Source: Merluccius polli
Lineage: Eukaryota; Chordata; Actinopteri; Gadiformes; Merlucciidae
DNA: 64,000 bases
Direction: 5' to 3'
Assembly: GCA_030340625.1 (NCBI GenBank)
Contig: JAOPHQ010000606.1
Span: forward strand, 1-64,000
Shown: positions 1 through 11,118 of the stretch, in pieces
Position numbering within the stretch: the first letter of the stretch is position 1
How the letters are laid out: the number at the start of each line of letters is the position of its first letter
The notes under the pieces: model-generated
What the model was told of the DNA's origin: nothing
Database searches by the model: none
Seen by the model: the letters and a program-made list of their open reading frames with translations, nothing else
Program-made: the position numbers and the translations under genes

Positions 1-540
1 CTCTCCTTATTAGACATTCTCTGGCAGAGGGGAGATCTCCAGGGCGACGTCGGGGTTTACTCCCTTTTACCCAGCGGTGGAAGCAGCAGACTCGGGTTCT
101 CGGTCTCAGACAGCAGCTTTATTTTTAGTTGGGAAACCATGAAAGTTTAAAATGTAGAGTTCAAATGAACTGTACAAACCAAATGGTGGCGCCCCCATTC
201 GTGGCTGAGCGCCCCCATACAGCCCTCACGCGTCCAGCGCCCCCCAAAATGTTTATAACGCCCCGCAGGGGGCGGTACAGCCCCCGTTGAGAAACCATGG
301 CCGACACAGCTAGGGTTATGGTTAGGGTTATGGTTAGCGTAATCTATCACCGTGACCGGGTTATTATTGGAGTGAATGGACGCTGTAGACTCTGCTCTCT
401 TACCATCGCGATCAGCCCGGGACCTCGGCCAATCAGGGGCCTCTTAAAAAATATATATTTAAAAAAAGATGATAAACGTCCGTATTCGCCCCATTCGCTC
501 TAGATTAATCTAGATTAAAGAAATTAATCTATGCCCAACA
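1..540. other. No gene seen; repeat-derived flank
   Basis: No credible coding region is visible. Bases 310-377 (GGTTATGGTTAGGGTTATGG and the following GTGACCGGGTTATTATTGGA) recur almost unchanged at 63190-63250, so this is part of a dispersed repeat. The GIMAP-type upstream block begins abruptly at about 541, which makes this the left breakpoint of the array within the window. Confidence 0.6.
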
Positions 541-790
541 CTACTTTTTATATTGTTCATGTTCACAACAATGTCAAATAAAATGAACCTTACCTGACGC
601 CATATTGAGTATATCTTTGTCAAATGGTCCTCTGGTGTTTTATCTCCAGTTAAAGTGTTGACAGCGAGATGAAGACAAGACAGCAGCTTCCTCGTCACTT
701 TACAGTTCACAACTCAATGCGCAATGCGCATCTGTAATGGGGCGAGGAAGACTTCACTTTCACTTTCACTATGATGTCATAGACATACGC
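541..790 (-). promoter_or_regulatory. Orphan GIMAP promoter and candidate exon 1
   Basis: This block is closely similar to the ones upstream of copies 1, 3, 5 and 7. On the minus strand it ends in ATGGCGTCAG (594-603) followed by GTAAGG, a consensus splice donor. Upstream is the best interferon-response-like motif of the window, GAAAGTGAAA at 758-767 within three AAGTGA hexamers, beside TGACATCA (772-779), a CRE-like octamer. No GTPase body lies to its left inside the window; it was either lost or lies beyond the edge. The functional reading is inferred from motifs and from the homologous blocks. Confidence 0.5.
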
Positions 791-837
791 AGACTGACTT
801 TTAAACCGACTAATTGAAACTTGACAAAATGTAGGCC

Positions 838-862
838 TGTGTGTGTGTGTGTGTGTGTGTGC
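838..862. repeat. (TG)n microsatellite
   Basis: Short TG run following GTAGGCCTG, at the same relative place as TG runs upstream of the other GIMAP copies (about 4168, 24603, 35760, 53716). Confidence 0.9.
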
Positions 863-1044
863 GCGACTGGTTAAAATTGGACATCATTTACTAATATTAT
901 TTACATTATTATACGTAAGAAAAGATTTTACTCAACCAGAAAATGACAAATGACGCAAACAATGATGAAACATATTTATTATACATCTCACATTTCCAAT
1001 ACAGCTATGGAAAATATTTCCTTTCATACATTTGTTCAGTAAAA

Positions 1045-1165
1045 TAAACTAAATGTTGATATGAATGATATTGGATATATGAAAAGTGATATATGATATA
1101 TGAAAACTGATATATGATATATGAAAACTGATATATATTACATATGAAAAGTGATATATGAGATG
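1045..1165. repeat. AT-rich imperfect tandem repeat
   Basis: Imperfect units of about 20 bp built on TGATATATGATATATGAAAA, lying just beyond the 3' end of GIMAP copy 1. No gene is seen between 863 and 1243. Confidence 0.7.
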
Positions 1166-1243
1166 AGGCTCCAGAGCCTCGTGGAAACAGAACGGCTGAG
1201 TTGCTTGCTGTGATCCCCATCATGAATCCCAGGGAAGATTATT

Positions 1244-3211
1244 TTATTGTCTCCAGTGGACTTCGTAGGTCCTGCGCTCGGTGTAGCGAGCCTCCCTTGT
1301 CCCGACGGCGCTACCGACCTTTTCTTTACACACCTTCACCACCAGACCGCCCGCCAGCATCACCCCCACTGCCGCCTGGCCCACCTCTGCTACCGCAGCC
1401 AGGACGCGGGCCCCCGCTCCTCCCCAGGAACCAGACACCAAGCCGGGGCCTGAAGCGGCACGCACCACCCCGCTGGTCCCGGTTCTAGCCATGTGCCCCG
1501 CTAGGGCTGGACCCGCCAGGACTGGACCCGCCAGGGCTGGACCCGCCAGGACTGGACCCGCCAGGGCCGGCCCCGCCAGGACTGGACCCGCCAGGGCTGG
1601 ACCCGCCAGGGCCGGACCCGCCAGGACTGGACCCGCCAGGGCCGGCCCCGCCAGGACTGGACCCGCCAGGGCCGGCCCCGCCCCTGTTGCTGCAGTGTGG
1701 GCTGCAGGCAGGGCCATGGCCCCTACGGCGGCCCCGGCTCCCAGGACGCTCCCAACCCCCACCGCCGAGACCCCCAGGAGGCCCACCTGGCCCAGGGCTA
1801 CCTGAACTCCTTCCCCAGGACTGGCAGCTTCTAGCCCAGCCACAGCGCCCACAGAGCCCCCCAGCAGCCCTCCGATGGCGGCCCCCGCGGCCGCCTGTCC
1901 CGAGGCCGCTGCTACGATGGCGCCGACCGCCTCCACCCACCCTACCGACGCCCCAGCCAGCTGAGCTGCAGCCAAACCTGTTGCGTTTCCCGCCACGGCT
2001 GCTCCTGCTGCCGCCGCCGCTAGTGGGACCGCCGCCCCACACACAGCCCCCACCGCCAAGCCGGTGAGCGCCGCCGCCACCACCACCTTCACTCTCTGCA
2101 GCACTCTGGGGGACGACAGCACCTCGCTGCACTGCCGCCCGCCGGAGGAAGGTGGAGCCTGAGGTCTCGGCCCGCTACCGCCCCTCCTACGTCTCCACCC
2201 GTCTCTCCATCTCTCTCCTCTTTCCCTGAGGAAGCTGAGAGCACCTCCTCTCCTCTCCTCTGTCTCCGTCTGTGTCCACAACACCTGCGCACCGTCATCC
2301 GCCCTCCCACCACGCTCTAGGACACGCCTCCTCCGTTTAGCCATCTTTATTTCTTCTTCTTCGCCCTCCACTTTGCCACACCCCCTCATTATCCTGTCCT
2401 CCTCCTCCCTCCTTAACCTGTCCTCCTCCTCCTCCTCCCTCCTTAACCTGTCCTCCTCCTCTCTCCTAGCGGCCTCTGCCTCCAGGTACATGGCGTTGGT
2501 GTAACACCCTCCACCGTTGTCATCCACCACCTGCTCCACCTTTCTCAGCAGCTTGTGAACCTGCTCCACATCTCTGGGCGCCCGGTTGTTGAGAACGTGG
2601 TACCGGCCTCCACACCTGCCAATCAAAGTCTTGAGGTGAGCAGGTGCGCTGGCCAGGTACTCCTCCATAGACTCCTCCAGGTCATCTCCATGTGTGAACA
2701 GCACCACCGTGTGGTTGCGGAGCGCCACTTCACCAAACACAGCAGCCATCACAGTGACGGCCATGTTGTCCTCCTCTGTGTAGCGTCCCAGAGGGACCAC
2801 CAAGAGGAAGGCGTGTGGACCGGGGGCCGTCATCACCACGCATCTGCTGACCTCCATGGTGATCTGCTCCTGGCTCAGGTTTGTGTCCCCAAAACCTGGC
2901 AAGTCCACCACCACCACCCTCTTCCTCCTGCTGCTCCTCCCCACCACCACCCTCCTCTTCCTCCTGCTGCTCCTCCTGCTGCTCCTCCTGCTGCTCCTCC
3001 TCCTCCTCCTCCTCCACATGGTACTCGGAGGTCCCCAGCTGGCAGACCTGGGTAACAGAGCTAGCGCTACACTTGGACAGGAAGTGACCCGGGAGGCCCA
3101 GGATAGTGTTCCCTGAAGCGCTCTTCCCAGATCCCGTCTTTCCAATCAGGATCAGTCTCAGCTCTTCTGGAGGATTGTCTCCCATGTCTGGTGTCCTCCT
3201 TCCCTCTGCTC
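1244..3211 (-). pseudogene. GIMAP-like GTPase copy 1, frame broken
   Basis: AIG1/GIMAP-family GTPase on the minus strand. The ATG at 3185 opens MGDNPPEELR, followed by the P-loop GKTGSGKS. That frame enters a GGA/GCA-rich tract (about 2920-3010) as poly-Glu/Gln and runs on out of frame until it stops at 2730. The rest continues one base away, open from 3145: RSSRRKR, VVVVDLPGFG (G3), LFTHGDDLEE (G4), VLNNRAP (G5) and GGGCYTNAMY. After that come a short charged coil, an Ala/Gly/Val-rich hydrophobic region, a 15-bp repeat coding PALAG/PVLAG (1497-1680) and a stop at 1244. The tract holds the RSSRRKR-VVV segment twice, so slippage probably caused the shift. It may be a pseudogene, a variable allele or an assembly error. 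Exon 2 probably starts at 3211, spliced from 3903-3912. If the frame were restored, this would be a full-length family member. Confidence 0.75.
1497..1680 (-). repeat. 15-bp in-frame minisatellite in copy 1
   Basis: About twelve 15-bp units (plus strand GGACTGGACCCGCCA and GGGCTGGACCCGCCA variants). On the minus strand they read as PALAG/PVLAG pentapeptides near the C-terminus of copy 1. The unit length keeps the frame. Confidence 0.85.
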
Positions 3212-3902
3212 CTGCTGGGATTACACAAGCTGTCCATTACATATACTACTGCACAAAGCAACAACGCTGTGCCATCTTGTTAAATAATAATGACGAAAAG
3301 GTTGTTTGTGTGATTACGTCACACAAACAAAAATGACTTTGTTTACACAATGTTTAATAGTTCTATAATATAATCGGTATAATCCAAGGTGAGAAACGTT
3401 CAGTTTATGATTAAATAGGTTGAGAGCAATGGGCTTTTCTCCTGGGTCTCTATGGGGAAAAGGTTTTCTGGCCGAGCGTTGCAATACCACAGCTGGTCAC
3501 TGGGCAGGTTTTACCACAAACCTCAGACCTTGGTTTGTGATTGGACACATGACATTTACCGCTGGCCATGGATGTATTATAAGAACTGGATTACAGATAC
3601 TGGTTTTAGAGACTTTCACAAGCACACATAGTGTATAATGTATGTATAATGTATATATTGTGTATATATGAATTACTCTATAATGCTCTTTTTGCACAAT
3701 CTGTGTTGGACGCCATAACAGAAATGTGTTGTAGAAAGCAGTTGATTTAGGACTTTACAGTTCAGAAGTGGTCTCTTGATTCCTCTCCATATGGCAGAGA
3801 ACCTCGTTCTGATGTAGACACCTACTGAGCTTTGGGAAATCCCATTTATTGTCGTTTTATATTGTTCATGTTCACAACAATGTCAAATAAAGTGAACCTT
3901 AC
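3212..3902 (-). other. Candidate intron 1 of copy 1
   Basis: Region between the proposed donor at 3902 and the acceptor AATCCCAGCAG at 3212. It holds the inverted repeat TTTGTGTGA-TTACG-TCACACAAA (about 3304-3328), conserved in nearly the same form beside every full copy, and a stretch around 3420-3660 also conserved upstream of copies 3, 5 and 7. No coding sequence is supported here; the short open frames are recopied with each duplication. Confidence 0.5.
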
Positions 3903-4165
3903 CTGACGCCATATTGAGTATATCTTTGTCAAATGGTCCTCTGGTGTTTTATCTCCAGTTAAAGTGTTGACAGCGAGATGAAGACAAGACAGCAGCTTCC
4001 TCGTCACTTTACAGTTCACAACTGCGCATCTGTAATGGCGGTGAGGAAAACTTTTGCGCGGCACTTCACTTTCACTTCCACTACGTCATAGACATACGAC
4101 TTTTAAACCGACCAATAGAAACTTGACACGCACGCAACACATCTGAATTTGTATGGAAATGTAGG
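3855..4165 (-). promoter_or_regulatory. Promoter and candidate exon 1 of copy 1
   Basis: Minus-strand ATGGCGTCAG at 3903-3912 meets the donor GTAAGG. Joined to the acceptor at 3212/3211, the ten exon bases plus the 26 bases before the downstream ATG stay in frame, giving M-A-S-G-AEGRRTPD-MGDNPP. Upstream lie an ISRE-like GGAAGTGAAA (4070-4079), TGACGTAG (4081-4088), an inverted CCAAT and TTTAAA at about 4098-4115. The splice is inferred from phase and consensus only. Confidence 0.5.
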
Positions 4166-4186
4166 CCTGTGTGTGTGTGTGTGTGG

Positions 4187-4706
4187 TTCTTCCCCCCACA
4201 CGAACAGCGTGCTACACTGGAAACCGCCATAAGTAACTTACCAAATACACCCGACATAGTTGTAATTAATGAACACACCAAAGACGTTACAATAATAGAA
4301 ATTGGTTGCTCTTTCGATGCTTACATGGACATTTGCTATGCTTCAAAACTGCTGAAATATCAACCATGGTACAATGTTTTCAGTAATTCTGGCTATTCCT
4401 GTAAAATCATTGCCCTCATTTTTGGTAGTTTAGGTCATGTGCACAAGATGTGTGTGAGAGGCCTGCAGATCTGTGGACTACATAAGAACAAGGCCAAAAA
4501 ACTGGCAAAATATTGCTCTGTATCAGCAGTAATTGGTAGCCTCTACATATGGAGGCGTAGATGTCACCTGTACCCTTAATGTGCATTATGGACTAGGTTG
4601 TTGGCTGCTGTTGTACACCTTTCTATCAAATTTGGATTATGTCACGATATATGCTTATCTTCTAATCCAAATAAAGTGTTAAAATGTGTGTGTGTGTGTG
4701 TGTGTG
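4187..4706 (+). mobile_element. 5'-truncated retrotransposon with RLE domain, in (TG)n
   Basis: The homologous sites at about 24603 and 35760 hold only a plain TG tract followed by TTTTCAAAAAGGTCATAAC. Here the TG tract is split by 520 bp that start at TTCTTCCCCCCACACGAACA. The insert contains a coding remnant, then an untranslated end with AATAAAGTG, and finishes in a second TG run (4686-4707). This fits target-primed insertion of a 5'-truncated non-LTR element whose tail matches a TG microsatellite. Confidence 0.7.
4220..4579 (+). pseudogene. Retrotransposon C-terminal endonuclease-like domain
   Basis: Open to a TAA at 4577-4579. The protein shows TPDIVVINEHTKDVTIIEIG, in which PD and a downstream E are spaced as in the restriction-like endonuclease (PD-(D/E)XK) domain of R2/R4/Dong-type non-LTR elements. 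It is followed by IIALIFGSLGHVHKMCVRGL and AKYCSVSAVIGSLYIWRRRC, which I recall as typical of this C-terminal region in animal elements. No reverse transcriptase is present, so this is the 3' fragment only. The upstream ATG lies in the TG repeat and is not a real start. Exact clade assignment needs a database search. Confidence 0.6.
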
Positions 4707-4823
4707 TAATTGTGTAATAAAACCTACCGTTTTTTACTACTACTACCTTTACTGTTTTTTTCCTCAGGAGGACAGATGAACAACCATCCACCAAAGACAA
4801 CTAGAAAAGACTGTCAGTCAACA

Positions 4824-5000
4824 TTGACATTAACAACATTAACATTAACAACATTAACATTGACAACATTAACATTAACAACATTAACATTGACAACATT
4901 AACATTAACAACATTAACATTGACAACATTAACATTGACAACATTAACATTGACAACATTAACATTGACAACATTAACATTAAAAACATTAACATTAACC
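4824..5000. repeat. 15-bp ACATTAACATTRACA minisatellite
   Basis: About twelve copies of ACATTAACATTAACA / ACATTAACATTGACA. It follows a conserved segment (ACAGATGAACAACCATCCAC) that recurs with shorter versions of the same repeat at about 24750, 35910 and 53880. Open frames across it on both strands are artefacts of the repeat. Confidence 0.9.
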
Positions 5001-5039
5001 ATAACAGAACATCAAATGTAGGTATGGGCACATATATGT

Positions 5040-5161
5040 AAAAAGTGCAACATGTGTGTAGTTCTGCTTCTGAGGTGAGATGCGGGTTAGTGTGCCGATG
5101 GAAATCAAACTAGCAGACTAAAGACACATTGTTAGCTTTCATTACCGATAATAGGCTGACC

Positions 5162-5203
<42 letters not shown>

Positions 5204-5260
5204 TATTTCCTATAAGCTGCATATTTTTACAATAGTACAATAGCAACTACATAGCTATTA
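5040..5260 (-). repeat. Orphan copy of GIMAP 3'-flank block
   Basis: TCTGCTTCTGAGGTGAGATG through the TG tract and CCTATAAGCTGCATAT matches blocks at 30838-30960 and 46385-46560, which precede the 3' ends of copies 5 and 6. Here no GIMAP gene follows; unrelated DNA begins at about 5250. This marks a deleted or displaced copy. Confidence 0.6.
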
Positions 5261-6070
5261 CCTCACGGAAGGAGCAGCTGGGAGTGCGACTTCCACGTCT
5301 AAAGTGTAAGTTTACCGTCTAATGTGTAGCGGTGTTAAGACCATACTAATTCCAACCAACATGTCATGCAAGCCAACTTCTTGAGTCGTCCCCTAATTAA
5401 AACCAGACCGCAGCGATCTCTAGGCCTAATTGAGCCGCGGCCGCGCTAACGGGAGCTAACGGGAGCTAACGGGAGCTAACGGGAGCTAACGGTAGCTAAC
5501 TTGGCTCCATTGACTTGTGTGTTAAGCAGCTAGCGGGATAGCGAGGAAGCGGCTTTGTTGATGAATTTTTTAACTTAAAAGGGAATTAATTGGACGTACA
5601 TCATACCGTAACTTTTTTAACTAACGCCAACCTGTTCAGAGTTTATTAGCGTTACGTCATTGGCAACACAGCAGACCTTAACATAGGCTACATGTGTACA
5701 GACTACTGCAGTACTTTGGAAACGTTACACGGTACGAGTATTAACTATACGGTTCATTCAGAAGCAGGGGTGGACTGGCCATCCGTCATACTGGGCATCG
5801 TCCCGGTGGGCCGTTGACCCAATGTGGGCCGGTCCGGTCCGCTATGTTTTTTTGTTTTTTTTCTCTCTCTAAATTCCCTCCAATTGGGCCGGCCAATTGG
5901 CTACAGAGGGCCAGCAGTGTGTTGCCAGCATCGACACATATTATTGGTCTATGTTTGTCATTGTCGATCAATCATGGGCTGAGGGGCTCAGAGAGCCCTG
6001 ACAGTGCTGTCAATCACAACACAAACCAGGGTGGGCGGGACCTCATGGCATGGGCCGGAGTTGCGGGACG
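5261..6070. other. No gene; short repeats and transposon fragment
   Basis: Contains five tandem GGGAGCTAAC-like decamers (about 5448-5495). From about 5767 there is a transposon-like left end, CAGGGGTGGACTGGCCATC, of the same general type as the element at 16320. No coding region is supported. Confidence 0.5.
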
Positions 6071-6073
6071 GGC

Positions 6074-6737
6074 TTAGCCTAGTCCTAACTAGACCTTGGT
6101 ACTCATTTCATTCATACTCATGGTCTAGAACTGCTATAGTCTAGTCCTAACTAGACCTTGGTACTCATTACATTCATACTAAAGGTCTAGAACTGCTATA
6201 GCCTAGTCCTAACTAGACCTTGGTACTCATTACATTCATACTAAAGGTCTAGAACTGCTATAGTCTAGTCCTAACTAGACCTTGGTACTCATTACATTCA
6301 TACTAAAGGTCTAGAACTGCTATAGCCTAGTCCTAACTAGACCTTGGTACTCATTACATTCATACTAAAGGTCTAGAACTGCTATAGTCTAGTCCTAACT
6401 AGACCTTGGTACTCATTACATTCATACTAAAGGTCTAGAACTGCTATAGTCTAGTAGTCCTAACTAGACCTTGGTACTCATTACATTCATACTAAAGGTC
6501 TAGAACTGCTATAGTCTAGTCCTAACTAGACCTTGGTACTCATTACATTCATACTAAAGGTCTAGAACTGCTATAGTCTAGTCCTAACTAGACCTTGGTA
6601 CTCATTACATTCATACTAAAGGTCTAGAACTGCTATAGCCTAGTCCTAACTAGACCTTGGTACTCATTACATTCATACTAAAGGTCTAGAACTGCTATAG
6701 CCTAGTCCTAACTAGACCTTGGTACTCATTTCATTCC
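6074..6737. repeat. 62-bp minisatellite, about 11 units
   Basis: Tandem units containing TAGTCCTAACTAGACCTTGG, TACTCATTACATTCATACTA and AAGGTCTAGAACTGCTATAG. Each unit holds small inverted repeats (CTAG-TCCTAA-CTAG). One unit has a 3-bp insertion (TAGTAG at about 6450). The array stops at the ATTTCATTCCACTCC junction. No open frame spans it. Confidence 0.95.
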
Positions 6738-7062
6738 ACTCCTGGATTTGCTAAAACTGAAACATTACAGAGAAAAAAGAACAATCATACATAAAGAACA
6801 ATCATACATAAAGAACAATCATACATAATGATGTAAATTCAAATGACCACAGAGCTTAAAGCAGCACTGTACTGTGTAGAAAATACAGCTCACTACAACA
6901 GCTAAATAACTGTCAATCACTGAACACAGCTAGCCACTGTTGTATGCTAGCTAGCAGAGCACATGGTCTACTGAAACAATAGAAAAGTTGCTAACATGAC
7001 ATTTCTTAATAAAAAGCAAGTGTCTTGTTTAGTTTACACATATTACTTACAGATGTAGTGTG
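6738..7062. other. No gene seen
   Basis: AT-rich sequence. It includes three tandem AAAGAACAATCATACAT units (about 6775-6830). Nothing coding is supported. Confidence 0.5.
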
Positions 7063-7219
7063 TTCTTTGAGGAAGAAGGCCCCCAACACAGGATCGCTTT
7101 TAACTCACTTTATTTGTTTAGCTTTAGGTATATTATCTATGAAGCAAAAGGACAGGTATTGTATAGGTCCCGCGGGGAGCGACCCTTTAGCTGGCTATCT
7201 GTCCAGATACGCTGCCTGG

Positions 7220-8725
7220 GGGTTTCTGCTAGTGGTGGGCGGATCGATCCAAATATCGATAGTAGAGCCCGACCGATATATCGGCGGGCCGATATTATCG
7301 GCCGATATTAGGCATTTTCCAAACTATCGGTATCGGCATTTATAATGGCCGATAAATGAATATTTTTTAAAAACGGACGAAACCCCCTTCAACCAGTTAT
7401 AACGCCACAAACCCTACAACCAGCTGATCCAGCCAGAGTCGGGCAGAGCGAACGAGTTATCCACGACCGCGAGCGACATGAGCAGCACAAGCGGCCGGCA
7501 GTCCTTCATTTTCAATGAGCGCTGCCGACGAGGAGCCGGCGGCAGCGAGCAGCGCGACGCCGGCGTCCAGCGCGACGCGGAGAGTTGAAATTAGTTTAAC
7601 TTTATGCAAATGAGCGGCGTCGGCGCTACGCAGCAACCCGCTACACTTCACGCCACTGTCCTATACACAGCGTCGCCGCGCATCAAGTGCCGCCGAAAAG
7701 GCGCTTTTTTCTTTTCTTTAGTTTTCCTTCTGCTCCGGAGACGACTATATTCCTATGGGTGCTACGGTGCACTTGTGTCATAGACGCGCCGGCAGTGTGT
7801 TTTGCACTTTATAATGCTTTATCTCCATTTCTGTTATTTTGATTACTAAATAATAAACAGGGGAAACGTGTAAATTGTTATTTGAACATGCTTGTCACGC
7901 CGGCCTGCCGAATAGCTCCACTACAAACTTGATATTGCAATGGGCGGAACCGAACTTGATGTCTGCAGTGCTGCTTGAAGCCCCGCCCCCACAGCGCCCC
8001 CTGCTGCTCATGTCGCTCGCGGTGTGACCCATCAGTGAAGTGTGTTCACTGCATTATCCTATTATTTTAGCGAGGACTCATAAATAACTACATATAACTA
8101 ATGTTAGGGAAATCTGTTTATGTTTTGTTACGTGTTTCTGGAATTTCTTTTTTAAATATATATATCGGCCGATATATCGGAATATCGGATTTTTAAATCA
8201 TCAAATATTTGTATCGGTATCGGCCTTAAAAATCCCATATCGGTCGGGCTCTAATCGATAGTATCGATACCAAGTCGGTATCGGTATCGGATCGATACTA
8301 GCCTGTTGGGATCGATTCCTTACTTTAAGTTCCGCTCTTGTTTGCAATGCTGCGGTTTCGGCAAAGAGGAAACAGCGGTCACCGGACTCGCCGCTCCGGT
8401 GTCAGCACAGAGCTCACTTTGCTCCCCCTCCCCCTCTTGTGTTTAGATGTTGCGCCGTCACGCGAATCACGTGACGCAAAGCAAAAAACTGGATAGTAAA
8501 GCATTTTCTATTTAATTATAAACTTTGTTCTCATTCTGTCCTAGGTTTTAACTATTTATTAACAACAAAGGAAACATCACAAAAACACTTAAGGTCATGA
8601 AAAGTACGGTAATTGAGATTTAGCAATTCAATGACGCATCCACCTTATTTATTGAAAAGTATCGTATTGGTATCGATATTGGCGATACTGGCCCGTATTT
8701 ACAGGGTATCGGATCGATGCCTTCC
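7220..8725. mobile_element. Insertion with GGATCGAT-rich ends
   Basis: Absent from the homologous site near 61.14 kb. The ends carry GTGGGCGGATCGATCCAAAT on the left and GGGTATCGGATCGATGCC on the right, with further ATCGATA/GTATCGATA motifs inside. It is interrupted by the element at 7263-8253. No clear target duplication or transposase is visible, so it is best called a non-autonomous DNA transposon of uncertain class. Confidence 0.5.
7263..8253. mobile_element. Non-autonomous hAT-like element
   Basis: Perfect terminal inverted repeats: TAGAGCCCGACCGATAT at the left and ATATCGGTCGGGCTCTA at the right. They are flanked by the 8-bp direct repeat ATCGATAG (7255-7262 and 8254-8261), the size expected for hAT elements. 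No transposase is visible. It is nested in the insertion at 7220-8725. Confidence 0.85.
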
Positions 8726-9189
8726 CCCGGATGTGTTGTTTGGTAGTACCTGGGCAGGCGTGGCCTCTATGACGCATACAATGCTCTGATTGGCTAGTGT
8801 TTAGCGCCCGCCCCCAGTGTATTATATGTGCCGCCATCTGGTGGCCAGGTGTGGTTAATACAACTTATATATTTCTTTCTGTTCCCTTGTGGCTATGTGA
8901 GGATATTACAGCCTGTTGATACATATACTATTATTTATTCTTAACACAGACGAATAGTCTCCAAGGCAGAAGCGTGTCAGAATTAAACTCAGCAGCAACA
9001 GGTATCCCACTGTCTCTCTGCCTGTCTGTGCTCATCTGTAGAGCTCTGACCAGGAGAGGGCAGCGCACCATACCAACTAATGCTAATAAATGAAATGTTT
9101 TTAATGTTTTACCTTATTAAACTCACTTTTCTAATAACTTATTACTTTTTTACTATTTTAATAACCTTATTACTAAATTAACTTTAAAG

Positions 9190-9998
9190 GCAGTACACAC
9201 ATTGTTAGCTTTCGTTACCGATAATAGGCTGACCTTGTGTGTGTGTGTGTGTGTGTGTGTGATATTGTTGTGGAATAAACTTCATATAACACTTATACCA
9301 CTTAGACAAAATAAGAGAGTTCAGGAGATCTGAAGTGTGAAAGGTGAAGACTTTATTTGCAGTCGAGAGTATAAACACAAACAGCCGAGTTGGTTTGACA
9401 AAGGAGTCACTACTTCTGCACAACTGTGGTTTTATGTTCCTCCTATACGCTACACATTCATAAATCACGTCACCCCTCAAATCATGTTATCTTTTTATAA
9501 AAGCAACATTTCCACAGCTGGTGGTTGGGTATCATGGCCTCCATTATGGGGTTGTTATGCACATGACTTGTCCTTCATCCATAGAAGAGATGATTCTGCA
9601 CAGCCTGGGCCACCAGAGGAGGACAGTCCTGGGATTGTTTCATATTTCTCCACACTTATTAGATGCATTCAGCATAGTAGCAACATGTGATCATTAAATG
9701 TCCAGGCCAAATCAATGGGAAGACTGGACCTTGGATTGCTTAAGAATATATACCACACTTATTAGATTCATAGAGCATATTAGCAAGACAGTAATTAGGT
9801 ATTACCATTAACGGTAAGAGTAAATGTCTCCCATAATATTTCCTATAAGCTGCATATTTGTACAATAGTACAATAGCAAATACATAGCATATAACTCCAT
9901 GTATTTTTCAATTTATAACGTATCTGAAAAAACATCTGTTAGAAATGATGAACTAAGTTTTCCAATATTAAAGTCTCAGGTTACTCAAAATGAAATAG
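9190..9998 (-). repeat. 3'-flank duplicate of copies 2 and 3
   Basis: Nearly identical to 20145-20945: CCGATAATAGGCTGACC, a TG run, GATATTGTTGTGGAATAAAC and onward into the last codons of the GTPase. It shows that copies 2 and 3 are recent duplicates at their 3' ends. No gene is supported inside. Confidence 0.85.
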
Positions 9999-11118
9999 TT
10001 AAATGTATTTGTTGATCACAGTGCCCACAACGCCCCCCACACCCGCTCCGATAGCGATAACGGCTCCCACTCTCTGAGAAGGTGCACCCAAACCCATTGT
10101 GCTTCCCACCGCGGCTGCTGCTCCTGCTGCTGCTCCTACTGCTGCTCCTGCTGCTAATGCTCCTGGGACTACTATGTCAGTGAACGCCTTCCGTACCGAC
10201 CTGTCCTCCTTCTCCTTCTTTAACCTGTCACCCTCCTTCTTTAACCTGTCATCCTCCTTCTTTAACCTGTCATCCTCCTCCCTCCTTAACCTGACATCCT
10301 CCTCCTTCTTCTCCCTCCTTAACCTGTCCTCCTCCTCCTTCTTTAACCTGTCACCCTCCTTCTTTAACCTGTCCTCCTCCTCCTTCTTCTCCCTCCTTAA
10401 CCTGTCCTCCTCCTCCCTCCTTAACTTGTCCTCCTCCTCTCTCCTAGCGACCTCTGCCTCATACATGGCGTTGGTGTAACACCCTCCACCGTTGTCATCC
10501 ACCACCTGCTCCACCTTTCTCAGCAGCTTGTGAACCTGCTCCACATCACTGGGCGCCCGGTTGTTGAGAACGTGGTACCGGCCTCCACACCTGTCAATCA
10601 AAGTCTTGAGGTGAGCAGGTGCGCTGGCCAGGTACTCCTCCATAGGCTCCTCCAGCTCATCTCCATGTGTGAACAGCACCACCGTGTGGTTGAGGAGCGC
10701 CGCTTCACCAAACACAGCAGCCATCACAGTGACGGCCATGTTGTCCTCCTCTGTGTAGCGTCCCAGTTGGACCACCAAGAGGAAGGCGTGTGGACCGGGG
10801 ACCGTCAGCACCACACATCTGCTGACCTCCATGATGATCTGCTCCTGGCTCAGGTTTGTGTCTCCAAAACCTGGCAAGTCCACCACCACCACCCTCCTCC
10901 TCCTCCTCCTCCTCCTCCTCCTCATCCTCCTCCCCCACCTCCTCCTCCACATGGTACTCGGAGGTCCCCAGCTGGCAGACCTGGGTAACAGAGCTAGTGC
11001 TACACTTGGACAGGAAGTGACCCGGGAGGCCCAGGATAGTGTTCCCTGAAGCGCTCTTCCCAGATCCCGTCTTTCCAATCAGGATCAGTCTCCGATCTTC
11101 TGGAGGATTGTCTCCCAT
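9999..11118 (-). pseudogene. GIMAP-like GTPase copy 2, frame broken
   Basis: Closest to copy 3. MGDNPPEDRR opens at 11118 and the P-loop GKTGSGKS is intact. The frame is poly-Glu through the GAG repeat (about 10890-10950) and then departs from the family, reading GGLARFW and stopping at 10705. The GTPase remainder is one base off, open from 11078 to 9999: VVVVDLPGFGDTNLS, LFTHGDELEE, VLNNRAP, a DRLRREKKEEE/DRLKKE coil and a short hydrophobic end ('VGGVVGTVINKYI'). The upstream homology has a deletion of roughly 130 bp near 11283 and ends at about 11465, so the candidate exon 1 and its promoter are missing. Two separate lesions make this a likely pseudogene. Confidence 0.75.

Larger units (their letters stand above)
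7063..9000 (+). repeat. Dispersed repeat, inverted copy at 60.84-61.33 kb
   Basis: The outer parts, 7063-7219 and 8726-8990, match the reverse complement of 61325-61145 and 61140-60845. At the other locus the two parts are joined directly through a C-run, so 7220-8725 here is an insertion. It does not code for a recognisable protein. Confidence 0.7.

Noticed and set aside
2555..3055. Plus-strand MNLLHISGRPVVENVVPAST-type frames opposite each GTPase
   Set aside because: Antisense shadows of the GTPase domain, repeated with every copy.
3067..3264. 65-codon frame overlapping the GTPase start, present at every full copy
   Set aside because: Its ATG would be intronic in the two-exon model and it reads the GTPase start out of frame. 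Presence in all copies only reflects their recent duplication, so conservation is not evidence. It could act as an upstream frame if transcription starts in the intron.
9337..9690. 117-codon plus-strand frame in the 3'-flank block
   Set aside because: The near-identical paralogous block at 20296-20712 has the frame broken, so there is no coding constraint.
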